Shown here: positions 34,563-41,733 of the stretch, piece after piece | Position numbering within the stretch: the first letter of the stretch is position 1 | Layout: each line of letters starts with the position of its first letter | Assembly: GCA_020848435.1 (NCBI GenBank) | Contig: JADLAC010000024.1 | Coordinates: 1-64,000, forward strand | Source: Burkholderiales bacterium | GTDB lineage: Bacteria > Pseudomonadota > Gammaproteobacteria > Burkholderiales > WYBJ01 | DNA length: 64,000 nt | Direction: 5' to 3' | Notes under the pieces: model-generated | The model's database searches: none | The model's input: the letters and a program-made list of their open reading frames with translations, nothing else | Told to the model about the DNA's origin: nothing | Made by a program: the position numbers and the translations under genes

Positions 34563-35528
34563 TCATTGCGTCTTGAAACCCAGTTGAGGCAAAAGCTTGC
34601 CGAGCGCATCGAAGTCCTGGCGCATGGTCGCGCCAAACTCCGCGCCGCTGAGAAAGGCGGGCGTGGCGTTGAACTTCCTTGCTCTTTCAACGAACGCAGG
34701 CATGGCCACGATCTCCCTTAGCAGCGACTCCCACAGATGCGCCACCGAAGCCGGCAAGCCTGCCGGCCCGCCGAAGCCGAACGCCACGGTCTGCGCAAAA
34801 GGAAAACCCAGCTCCCTGAAGGTCGGCACTTGCGGCATGTGCGGTATCTTCTGCGTGCCGCACTCGGCAAGCAGGCGGATCTGGCCCGAGGCGAGCGCGG
34901 GGCCGTAGGAGGACACGGCGATGAACTCGAGGTCGCCCGCGAGCAGCGCGGTCAGCGCCTCCGCGGCTCCCTTCAAGGGCACGAATGTCGACTGTACGCC
35001 GAGCTGACGCAGGGCGGCTTCTGTCGCGATGTGCGCGCCGCCCCGCGGCAGTGCGACCGACCATCGCAGCTTGCCGGGGTTCTTGCGGCCGAAATCGGTC
35101 ATCTCCTGGAAGGTCTTGAAGGCAGAGTCGGCCTTGACGGACACCGGCGTAAACAGCATCAGGTACTGTGCGATGTACGTGAACGAGGTATGCGGGTCGT
35201 ATTCGACCTTCTGTAAGCGCGGCAGCACGGTGATCGGGCTATTGGTGATCTGGCCGAGCGTGTGGCCGTCGCGCTCGGCGCGAGCAAGCTGCGTCAATCC
35301 CAGGGCCGAACCGGCGCCCGGCCGGTTTTCGACCACCACCGGCGTTCCGAGCTTGGCTTGCGCCAAGTCCGCCACGGCGCGCATCGAGAGATCCGCGGTG
35401 CCCCCGGGAGTCGTCATGACGAAAAGCGACACCGGCCGCGCCGGGTAGCGTTGCTGAGCCAATGCGCACTGAAGCCTCGGCAATGCCAGCGCGGCCGACG
35501 CAGCCCCAAGCAAGTCACGTCGTTTCAT
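34563..35528 (-). CDS. Bug/TctC-type receptor with twin-arginine-like signal, paralogue
   Basis: Protein of 321 aa. MKRRDLLGAASAALALPRLQCALA is a probable twin-arginine or Sec signal with RRDLL. Marks are TTPGGTADLSMR, VENRPGAGSALG and VPLKGAAEA. The ATG at 35528 lies 2-3 bases after GGGGAGGG. It and the downstream receptor are a tandem duplication and could give two specificities to a single TctA/TctB pair. A 156-base gap separates it from the CoA-transferase gene; I see no clear promoter there, so it may belong to the long transcript from 38.6 kb. Confidence 0.9.
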   Translation of the reverse strand: MKRRDLLGAASAALALPRLQCALAQQRYPARPVSLFVMTTPGGTADLSMRAVADLAQAKLGTPVVVENRPGAGSALGLTQLARAERDGHTLGQITNSPITVLPRLQKVEYDPHTSFTYIAQYLMLFTPVSVKADSAFKTFQEMTDFGRKNPGKLRWSVALPRGGAHIATEAALRQLGVQSTFVPLKGAAEALTALLAGDLEFIAVSSYGPALASGQIRLLAECGTQKIPHMPQVPTFRELGFPFAQTVAFGFGGPAGLPASVAHLWESLLREIVAMPAFVERARKFNATPAFLSGAEFGATMRQDFDALGKLLPQLGFKTQ

Positions 35529-35684
35529 GGCCCTCCCCTTGCGCCGCGTTCGATTGCGTGAGCGTTCCTGCAACCGAAGCAGCGCGCACGCGGACCCGCG
35601 GAAGATCCGCGATCAAGCAGGCCGGAAACGCCCGCGTCCGGATATCACTGGCTCGTCTTCGCTCATGTCACGTCTCCCCGGACC

Positions 35685-36920
35685 TCATGGAATTGCACCC
35701 GATGCCCGCAGGCGTTCCAACTCATCGTCCCCATAACCGAACTCGGCCAGCACGCCCGACGTATGCTCGCCGAGTCGCGGCGCCGGGCGCGGGGCCGCGA
35801 GCGCCGAAACGGAGTATCGAATCGGCGACGCCACGTAGCGCATGGATCCCGCACTCGGATGCGACAGCTTGCCCACCATGCCGCGATAAAGCACTTCGGC
35901 CGCATCCAGCGCCTCGCCGACGGTACGAATGGCGCCTATCGGAACTCCGGCACGCCGGCAGCAGCCGATCCAGTGCTCGCGTGTCCGGGCACCGAGTAGC
36001 GTTTGAATGAGGCTGCGCAGCTCCGCGCTGTGCTTTACGCGCGCCTCGTTGGTGGCAAAGCGCGCGTCGGCGAGAACATCCGCGCGCTCGATCACTTCGA
36101 GACAAAAGCGCCGCCACTGCCGCTCGTTGCCTACCACCAGCGATACCGGGCCGTCGGCGGCATCGAACGTGCCGAAGGGCTCGAGGAAGGGATTGCGATT
36201 GCCCGCCCGTTGCTGGATCTTGCCGGTGAGCAGATACGTCTGCGCCACGTTCGCCATGACCGCTACCGCGCTGTCGAGAAGCGCGAGATCGATGAACTGC
36301 CCCACGCCGTCGCGGTCGCGTACCCGCAATGCCGCGAGCACGGCCTGCACCGCGAACATCCCCGCGAACATGTCGGCGAACGAGATGCCGGTACGCATCG
36401 GCTCGCCATGGGGCTCGCCGGTGATGGACATCATTCCGCTCTCGGCCTGGACGATCGGATCGTAGCCAGCCACCTCGCGCAGCGGGCTGTCGTGTCCGTA
36501 GCCGGAGATCGAGCAATAGACGAGCCTGCCGTTGAGTCCTGCCAGACTCGGATAATCGAGCCCGTGGCGCTGCATCACGCCGGGGCGGAAATTCTCGATC
36601 AAGACATCGACCTGTTGCGCCATGCGCCGCACGACGCGCTGTCCTTCCGCGGTGCCGATGTCGAGCGCGACACTGCGCTTGTTTCGATTGGCGAAGAGAA
36701 AGTAGGCCGACTCGTTGTCGAATTGACCGAGCCGGCCGAAGTTTCTCGAATCGTCGCCGCCGCGGGGGTCCTCGATCTTGATCACGTCAGCACCCAGATC
36801 CGACAGGCACAACGTACACCACGGCCCGGAGAGAACGCGCGTGAAATCGACCACCCGCAGACCCGCGAGCGGCGCGGTCCCGGCTCGATCAGTGACGTAC
36901 GCGACCGGCGGCGAGGTCAT
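35685..36920 (-). CDS. Family III CoA-transferase (CaiB/BaiF type)
   Basis: Protein of 411 aa. LRVVDFTRVLSGPWCTLCLSDLGADVIKIE is the standard N-terminus; NRNKRSVALDIGTAEGQ and the Asp of RTGISFADMFAGMFA complete the active site. In this operon it would activate the acid brought in by the Tct system, giving a CoA ester for the hydratase and dehydrogenase encoded just upstream. It starts 4 bases after the SDR stop. The C-terminal RLGEHTSGVLAEFGYG is shared by most members. Confidence 0.92.
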   Translation of the reverse strand: MTSPPVAYVTDRAGTAPLAGLRVVDFTRVLSGPWCTLCLSDLGADVIKIEDPRGGDDSRNFGRLGQFDNESAYFLFANRNKRSVALDIGTAEGQRVVRRMAQQVDVLIENFRPGVMQRHGLDYPSLAGLNGRLVYCSISGYGHDSPLREVAGYDPIVQAESGMMSITGEPHGEPMRTGISFADMFAGMFAVQAVLAALRVRDRDGVGQFIDLALLDSAVAVMANVAQTYLLTGKIQQRAGNRNPFLEPFGTFDAADGPVSLVVGNERQWRRFCLEVIERADVLADARFATNEARVKHSAELRSLIQTLLGARTREHWIGCCRRAGVPIGAIRTVGEALDAAEVLYRGMVGKLSHPSAGSMRYVASPIRYSVSALAAPRPAPRLGEHTSGVLAEFGYGDDELERLRASGAIP

Positions 36921-36924
36921 TGCC

Positions 36925-37668
36925 TTACCCCAGCCCGCCCATCACCTGAAGGTTGGCTCCGGAAACATAAGTGGCCTCATCCGATAACAGCCACGCGATC
37001 GCCAGCGCAGCCTCCTCGGCTTTCGCCGCACGGCCCATGGGCAAGGTGGGTGCCATTTTCGCCGTGAAACCCGGCGGGGGCAGATCCGTGTCGGTGAGGC
37101 CCGGCGAGCAGGTATTGACGCGAATGCCATGGCGCGCGACCTCGGCGGCGAGCCCCAGCGTCAAGCTGTTCACGGCGCCCTTGCTTGCCCCATACACGAC
37201 GCCGCCCCGATGGCTGCGCGTAGCAGTGCTCGACGACACGTTGACGATGGCGCCTCCCCGGCCGCCGGTTCGTTGCGACATGCGACGGATCGCTTCCGAG
37301 GCGCAGTACAGATATCCGAGGACGTTGGTCGAGATCAGGCGGCGCATGTCCGCGAAGGGGAATTCCTCGTAATGATCGCCGCGCAGCATGACCCCGGCAT
37401 TGTTTACCAGCGCATCCACCGTGCCAAGCTGCTCGTCCACCGCGGCGAACAGCCTGCGCACGTCGTCCTCGATCCCGGTGTCGGCTTGAACCGTGATCGC
37501 GCGCGCCCCCGAGGCGACAATGCCACGCGCAACCGCATCGGCCGCGTCCCGGTCGTTGCGATAGTTGACGCACACGTCGTATCCGCGCGCCGAGAGCAAG
37601 CGAGCAGTCGCCGCGCCGATGCCGCGGCTACTGCCCGTGACGATGGCGATCTTGCGGCTGGCGCTCAT
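36925..37668 (-). CDS. Short-chain dehydrogenase/reductase
   Basis: Protein of 247 aa with an intact catalytic set: TGSSRGIGA for cofactor binding, LVNNAGVML, NVSSST and YGASKGAV, so Ser, Tyr and Lys are all present. It resembles 3-oxoacyl-ACP/3-hydroxyacyl-CoA dehydrogenases (FabG-like); NYRNDRDAA after the second beta strand suggests NADP preference. It lies between the enoyl-CoA hydratase and the CoA-transferase, so oxidation of a 3-hydroxyacyl-CoA is the simplest role. It contrasts with the SDR at 29.8 kb in this same operon, which lost its Tyr. Confidence 0.92.
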   Translation of the reverse strand: MSASRKIAIVTGSSRGIGAATARLLSARGYDVCVNYRNDRDAADAVARGIVASGARAITVQADTGIEDDVRRLFAAVDEQLGTVDALVNNAGVMLRGDHYEEFPFADMRRLISTNVLGYLYCASEAIRRMSQRTGGRGGAIVNVSSSTATRSHRGGVVYGASKGAVNSLTLGLAAEVARHGIRVNTCSPGLTDTDLPPPGFTAKMAPTLPMGRAAKAEEAALAIAWLLSDEATYVSGANLQVMGGLG

Positions 37669-37696
37669 GGCATCCGCGGCTGCTAACGTGGCGCTC

Positions 37697-38479
37697 TCAC
37701 GGACCGACCTCGCCGAAACGCGGCTTGCGTTTCTCCAGAAACGCGCTCACGCCTTCGCGGTGCTCCGCGGTGCGAACCGAGTACGACTCGAACGCAAGAC
37801 CGGCATCGAGCACCGCATTGACACGTTGTCGCAAACCGATGTTGATGGTGATCTTCGTCCCTCGGATCGCCTTCTGCGCCCCGCGCGCGAGCTTTTCTGC
37901 CATGCCGTAGACGACCTCGTCGAGTTGCTCGGCCGGTACTGCTGCGTTGATCAGTCCAAGCTGCGCTGCTTCCGGCGCGCTCAGGGCATCGCCCGTCAGC
38001 AGATACCTCTTCGCATTCATGTAGCCGATGAGCTCCGGCCAGGCGAAAGCGCCACCGTCGCCAGCGACCAGCCCTATTCGCACGTGCGGATCGCCGATCT
38101 TGGCGTCCTCCGAGGCGTACGCCAGATCGCAGAAAAGCGCCACGGTCGCGCCCAGCCCGATCGCCGGGCCGTTGATACGCGCGATCACGGGTTTCTCGAG
38201 ATCGAGCAGCCCGTAGACGATGCGGCGCGCCTCGTTCGCCGGAGGATCGTTGAACTGGCTCAGGAACTCGAGATCGCCCCCGGCCGAGAACGCCTTCCCC
38301 GCACCCGTGAGGACGACGACATCGCAGGCGTCGTCCTTCGCGACGTCGTAGAAGATCTCCGCGAGCTCGCCGTGCATGCGCTTGTCGATCGCATTCAGCT
38401 TGTCCGGCGCGTTGAGCGTGAGCGTGAGAATCCGGCCGCGGCGGGCGGCCACGATGCGTTGGTAGTCGTGATAATCCAA
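37697..38479 (-). CDS. Enoyl-CoA hydratase/isomerase family protein
   Basis: Protein of 260 aa. Oxyanion-hole motifs are AFSAGGDLEF and NGPAIGLGATVALFCDLAYAS; RIGLVAGDGGAFAWPELIG follows. The last motif is typical of a subgroup of hydratases acting on non-fatty substrates. The start is TTG at 38479 with GGAGGAG about 8 bases upstream; no ATG is near. It is the first gene after the promoter at 38.6 kb and so opens the uptake-degradation operon, with a leader of about 145 bases. Confidence 0.9.
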   Translation of the reverse strand: MDYHDYQRIVAARRGRILTLTLNAPDKLNAIDKRMHGELAEIFYDVAKDDACDVVVLTGAGKAFSAGGDLEFLSQFNDPPANEARRIVYGLLDLEKPVIARINGPAIGLGATVALFCDLAYASEDAKIGDPHVRIGLVAGDGGAFAWPELIGYMNAKRYLLTGDALSAPEAAQLGLINAAVPAEQLDEVVYGMAEKLARGAQKAIRGTKITINIGLRQRVNAVLDAGLAFESYSVRTAEHREGVSAFLEKRKPRFGEVGP

Positions 38480-38622
38480 GTCTCGCTCTCCTCCCGCATG
38501 TCAGGCAGCACGGCCTGCCCTGTGCGCCCGGCGCCGTCTGCTGCCGCGCGCCCAGCCATGATGCTGGCGGGCGATGCGCAGATGCTCCGACACCTGCGTG
38601 CCGCATCGGCGCGCGAGCGCCT

Positions 38623-38659
38623 TGCTATATGTTATAGCATTAGTAACTTGTATTGGCAA
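38623..38659 (-). promoter_or_regulatory. Sigma70 promoter with palindrome over the -10 element
   Basis: Read leftward, TTGCCA (38659-38654) and TATAAC (38636-38631) are exactly 17 bases apart. The perfect palindrome TGCTATA-TGT-TATAGCA (38623-38639) covers the -10, as expected for a repressor site. The region is clearly AT-rich compared with its surroundings. It should drive the leftward operon that starts at 38479. A GntR- or similar-type repressor would fit the site shape; the Rrf2 protein encoded in the same operon is another candidate. Confidence 0.7.
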
Positions 38660-38850
38660 TAGATCGTTTGCTTGTAGGATATCTCGTGGATTTCAACGTT
38701 ACGATAGCCATAACAAATTGACAGCGGCAGGCGCCGGCATAGCGACATTGTGCCGCGACCGGGATAGCGCTCGCGGCGACGCTGCCGCCGGCGCCCGCCG
38801 TGATGCAGAACCGCCTCGCTGCCGGTTATCGCAGCGCCGATGTTCTCGGA

Positions 38851-38873
38851 GCCGGGTCGGGCGCCGACCCGGC
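38851..38873 (-). terminator. Strong GC hairpin after the M20 gene
   Basis: GCCGGGTCGG and CCGACCCGGC form a perfect 10-base stem with a 3-base loop. It begins 7 bases beyond the stop codon of the leftward M20 peptidase gene. No T-run follows, so termination strength is uncertain; the position favours a terminator or mRNA 3'-end protection. Confidence 0.5.
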
Positions 38874-38880
38874 GCGGCCG

Positions 38881-40218
38881 CTAAGCGGCGCCGTCGAACA
38901 CCTCGGTCTTGTTGATGCCGCGCTGAAAGGCGAGATACTCGGCCCGGGTCATCGGCGCCCGATAGTCGTCGAGAATCTCTTTCGCGGTGGCCGCATCGCC
39001 GTAGAGCAGATCGATCGCCGACAGCGCCAGCACCTTGGCCTGCGCGAGATAGGCAAAGCGCGGATCGGTGATCAGGTAATCGGCCCCGTGCCCGGTGCCG
39101 GAGGCGCCGCTCATGTAGCCTTGGACGGCCGGCATGATCTGGCTCACGTCGCCCATGTCGGTGGAGCCCGTGCGATGGCCCTGGGTCACGTAGCGCTCGG
39201 GACCGACCACCGCCTCGGCGCTGTGGCGGAACACCTTGGCGAGCTCGGGGTGATTGCTCAGCGGCATGTAGCCGGGCAGCGTGGTGATCTCGACCTGCGC
39301 TCCCATGGCGAGGGCTCCGGCGCGCAAGGCACGGTCCACCTTGGCATTCGCGTCCATGATCGCTTGAACCGACTTGCCGCGCACGTAGGTCTCGACATGG
39401 ACTTCGCCGGGGATGACGTTCACCTGCCGGCCGCCTTGGGTGATGACCGGGTGCACGCGGATGGTGTCGCGCTCGTGAAAGGTCTCCCGCAAGGCGTTGA
39501 TCGCGGTCAACGCGATGTTGGCAGCATAGAGCGCGTTCACGCCGAGGTGCGGCGCACTGCCTGCGTGCGCCGAGCGGCCGATGTAGCGCACCGTCTTCAC
39601 CACGCAGCCGTTGTTGGACGCGGCCACGCCGGCCGATTTGTCCTCGGCGCGGCTGGTGGTGTGAACCAGCAGCGCGAGGTCGACATCGTCGAAGTGGCCG
39701 AGCCGGATGAGCTCCGGCTTGCCGCCGAGGAATTCGAGCCGGCCCGCACGCACCTGCTCCAGCCGCCACGCGATGTCGCCGTACTCTTCGGCCGGCACGG
39801 CGAAGGGCACGATGCGCCCGGAAAGATGCTGCATCGCGCCGATGTCCACCAGGGCCATGGTGGCGCCGACCACAGCCGTCACCTGCGCGTTGTGACCGCA
39901 GGCGTGCGCGGCGCCGGTGTGCGGATCGGCCAAGGGATGGCCGCTCACGACCAGCGCGTCGAGCTCGCCGATCAAGCCCAGCGTCGGTCCCGGCCGGTTG
40001 CTTGCGAGCTCGGCCTTGACGCCGGTGATGGCAAGCCCCGTTCGATGCGGCACGCCCATGGCCGCGAACTGCTCGGCGATCAGGGCAGCGGTCTTGAGCT
40101 CCTTGAAACCCAGCTCCGGCTGATGGCGGATGGTCTCCCCGATTCCGATCAGCGCCTGCGCGCGCCGCTCGATCGCCTCGCACGCCTGCTGCTTGAGCGC
40201 CTCCTTACTGGGCATCAT
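38881..40218 (-). CDS. M20-family amidohydrolase/peptidase
   Basis: Protein of 445 aa. Metal ligands are seen in ELDALVV...HACGHNAQ, the catalytic/ligand Glu pair in PAEEYGD, and a His in LLVHTTS; the dimerisation domain holds GRSAHAGSAPHLGVNAL. It resembles AbgB-like p-aminobenzoyl-glutamate hydrolases and other amidohydrolases more than dipeptidases, because of the GVAASNNGCVVK and HRTGSTDMGDVS segments. AGGAG lies 8 bases before the ATG at 40218. It is followed by a strong hairpin and then by the promoter of the next operon, so it is probably a single transcription unit. Confidence 0.88.
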   Translation of the reverse strand: MMPSKEALKQQACEAIERRAQALIGIGETIRHQPELGFKELKTAALIAEQFAAMGVPHRTGLAITGVKAELASNRPGPTLGLIGELDALVVSGHPLADPHTGAAHACGHNAQVTAVVGATMALVDIGAMQHLSGRIVPFAVPAEEYGDIAWRLEQVRAGRLEFLGGKPELIRLGHFDDVDLALLVHTTSRAEDKSAGVAASNNGCVVKTVRYIGRSAHAGSAPHLGVNALYAANIALTAINALRETFHERDTIRVHPVITQGGRQVNVIPGEVHVETYVRGKSVQAIMDANAKVDRALRAGALAMGAQVEITTLPGYMPLSNHPELAKVFRHSAEAVVGPERYVTQGHRTGSTDMGDVSQIMPAVQGYMSGASGTGHGADYLITDPRFAYLAQAKVLALSAIDLLYGDAATAKEILDDYRAPMTRAEYLAFQRGINKTEVFDGAA

Positions 40219-40491
40219 GTGCCGTCTCCTCGCCGTTGCCTGGTCACGAAGTTGAAGTGCGAAGCCTGCGCGTCAATGGTAGCGTAAGCATCGAATCGCG
40301 GAATAGTGACGCGAGACTCGCTGCGTCGAGCCGAGCAAGCGATCGCCGCCGGCGTGTGAGAGGTGGACGTTCGGGCGCACGCCCCTTGACCCTTCCGCGT
40401 CGCGGGCTTCAGCCGATGCGGCGTCGCGATGCTTGGCGCTGCCGGTGGCGAATCCGCCAGCCCACCAGGCCGACGACGCGCTGCCGAGGCT

Positions 40492-40905
40492 TCAGGATGC
40501 CATCCGCCGCCGAATCGCCACGGTGAAGTCGATGAGATCGTCCAGGCGGTGGATGACGATGTCGCGCAGTATTTCCGGATCGACCTTGGCGTAACCATGC
40601 GCGACGAGGTTGCGGAAACTCGCCATGGCTTGCATGCGCGCCGAGAGCGCGGCATCAATCCATCCCGCGCGTTCGAGCAGCGCGAACATCTCCCGGTTGG
40701 TCTGCGGTTCGCCCAGCCGTTCATCGGAGACGAGATGAGACGCAACATCGAGTGCCGCTTGCGCAGCCATCTGCAAGGTATGCGCGACGAACCGTTCTTC
40801 GCGAATATCGGCTGCGATCCGGCCCGGGTCCGCAAGCCGTCTCAAGTCGAAAACCATGGTCTCGATGAAAGCGAGTTGCTTGGCGATGAGATCGAGATCG
40901 GTCAC
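40492..40905 (-). CDS. hepT: HepT-family ribonuclease toxin (HEPN)
   Basis: Protein of 137 aa, mainly helical. The HEPN catalytic motif RX4HXY is present as RNLVAHGY. HepT is the toxin of the MntA-HepT type VII toxin-antitoxin system and in its free form cleaves RNA; MntA modifies the Tyr of this motif with AMP to silence it. Start is GTG at 40905, overlapping the mntA stop by 4 bases. Order (antitoxin first) and overlap match the known system. All motif residues are intact, so an active pair is expected. Confidence 0.88.
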   Translation of the reverse strand: MTDLDLIAKQLAFIETMVFDLRRLADPGRIAADIREERFVAHTLQMAAQAALDVASHLVSDERLGEPQTNREMFALLERAGWIDAALSARMQAMASFRNLVAHGYAKVDPEILRDIVIHRLDDLIDFTVAIRRRMAS

Positions 40906-41309
40906 GCGCTGTGCCCGCCGGCACCGGCGCGGTAACGCGCGCGCACCGGTGCCAGATCGAAATACTCGTTGCGGGCCTTGACCTCGAAGCGGATGCGGGC
41001 GAAACGGTCGTGCTCCGCGACGATCCTCCCATCGCGCAGGATACGGTGGACGAGGTCCGCGGGCGCATGGTTCAACACCACCAGGTCCACCGGCCGGCGC
41101 AGCCGGGCTTCCATTGCGCCGGCGAGGTCGAAGCGCAGCCCGTCCAGCGTGGCGGGCGGGGATTCCCGGAAAAGGATTGCCACGTCGACATCGCTCGCTG
41201 CACTGGCTTCGCCGCGCGCATGACTGCCGAAAAGATATGCGCAGACGACCTGCTCTCCGAGCGCGGAGAGGATCTCATGCAACGCCGCTCTGACCTCTGC
41301 CGGGTTCAT
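40902..41309 (-). CDS. mntA: MntA-family nucleotidyltransferase antitoxin
   Basis: Protein of 135 aa. The minimal nucleotidyltransferase motif GSX10DXD is present as GSHARGEASAASDVD (residues about 28-42), with VDLVVLN supplying the third acidic position. MntA transfers AMP to HepT and neutralises it. The ATG at 41309 is preceded not by a Shine-Dalgarno sequence but by TATAAT only 7 bases away, so the mRNA is probably leaderless. The C-terminal 20 residues (ARYRAGAGGHSA) extend past the usual domain. Confidence 0.9.
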   Translation of the reverse strand: MNPAEVRAALHEILSALGEQVVCAYLFGSHARGEASAASDVDVAILFRESPPATLDGLRFDLAGAMEARLRRPVDLVVLNHAPADLVHRILRDGRIVAEHDRFARIRFEVKARNEYFDLAPVRARYRAGAGGHSA

Positions 41310-41344
41310 GCATGAAATTATAGGCCCGGCGCACGCGGTCTCAA
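41305..41344 (-). promoter_or_regulatory. Promoter and palindrome of the mntA-hepT operon (leaderless)
   Basis: Leftward, TTGAGA (41344-41339) and a perfect TATAAT (41322-41317) are 16 bases apart. Transcription would begin at or within a base or two of the ATG at 41309. A perfect 12-base palindrome, TTCATGCATGAA (41305-41316), spans the start codon and could be the site where the toxin-antitoxin complex represses its own operon. Confidence 0.65.
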
Positions 41345-41733
41345 GCGGCCGTTCCGATCACCGCCCGGCACCGTTGCACACCATCGACGGTCGCCATCCT
41401 GGCCCACGATAGCGTGCACCCGTGCAAGGCGCACCCGGCATCCGGGCGGCACCGTGCTGCGCCATCCGCGAGGTGCGATGCGTTGTGGGACCAGGACCCG
41501 GTGGCGGGCATCGCCGGCCCGCGCCTACACCGCCATCCGCCAACCTGGCCGACGCCTCAGCGGGCATCGCCGCACGCATCGCGACAGCCCCGTAAAGCTA
41601 GCGCCCAGGATGTCGTTATGTAGGGCGTCCCCGCCGAGGGTCGCGGCAGCATATCGGGCCGAGCACCTGCACCGAAGCGCCCGGCAATGGCGCACCGCCG
41701 GCGCGGAGACAACGACAATTCTCGGGAACCTCC
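41345..41733. other. Gene-free stretch between divergent units
   Basis: No convincing gene. Open frames here are shadows with no family motif. It should contain the promoter of the rightward GGDEF-EAL gene; no strong -35/-10 pair was found, and only a weak purine-rich site (CGGGAACC) lies before the ATG at 41734. Confidence 0.4.

Noticed and set aside
38851-38873. GC hairpin as an operator of the 38.6 kb promoter
   Set aside because: It is about 190 bases upstream of that promoter and directly follows the M20 stop codon, so a 3'-end structure is the simpler reading.
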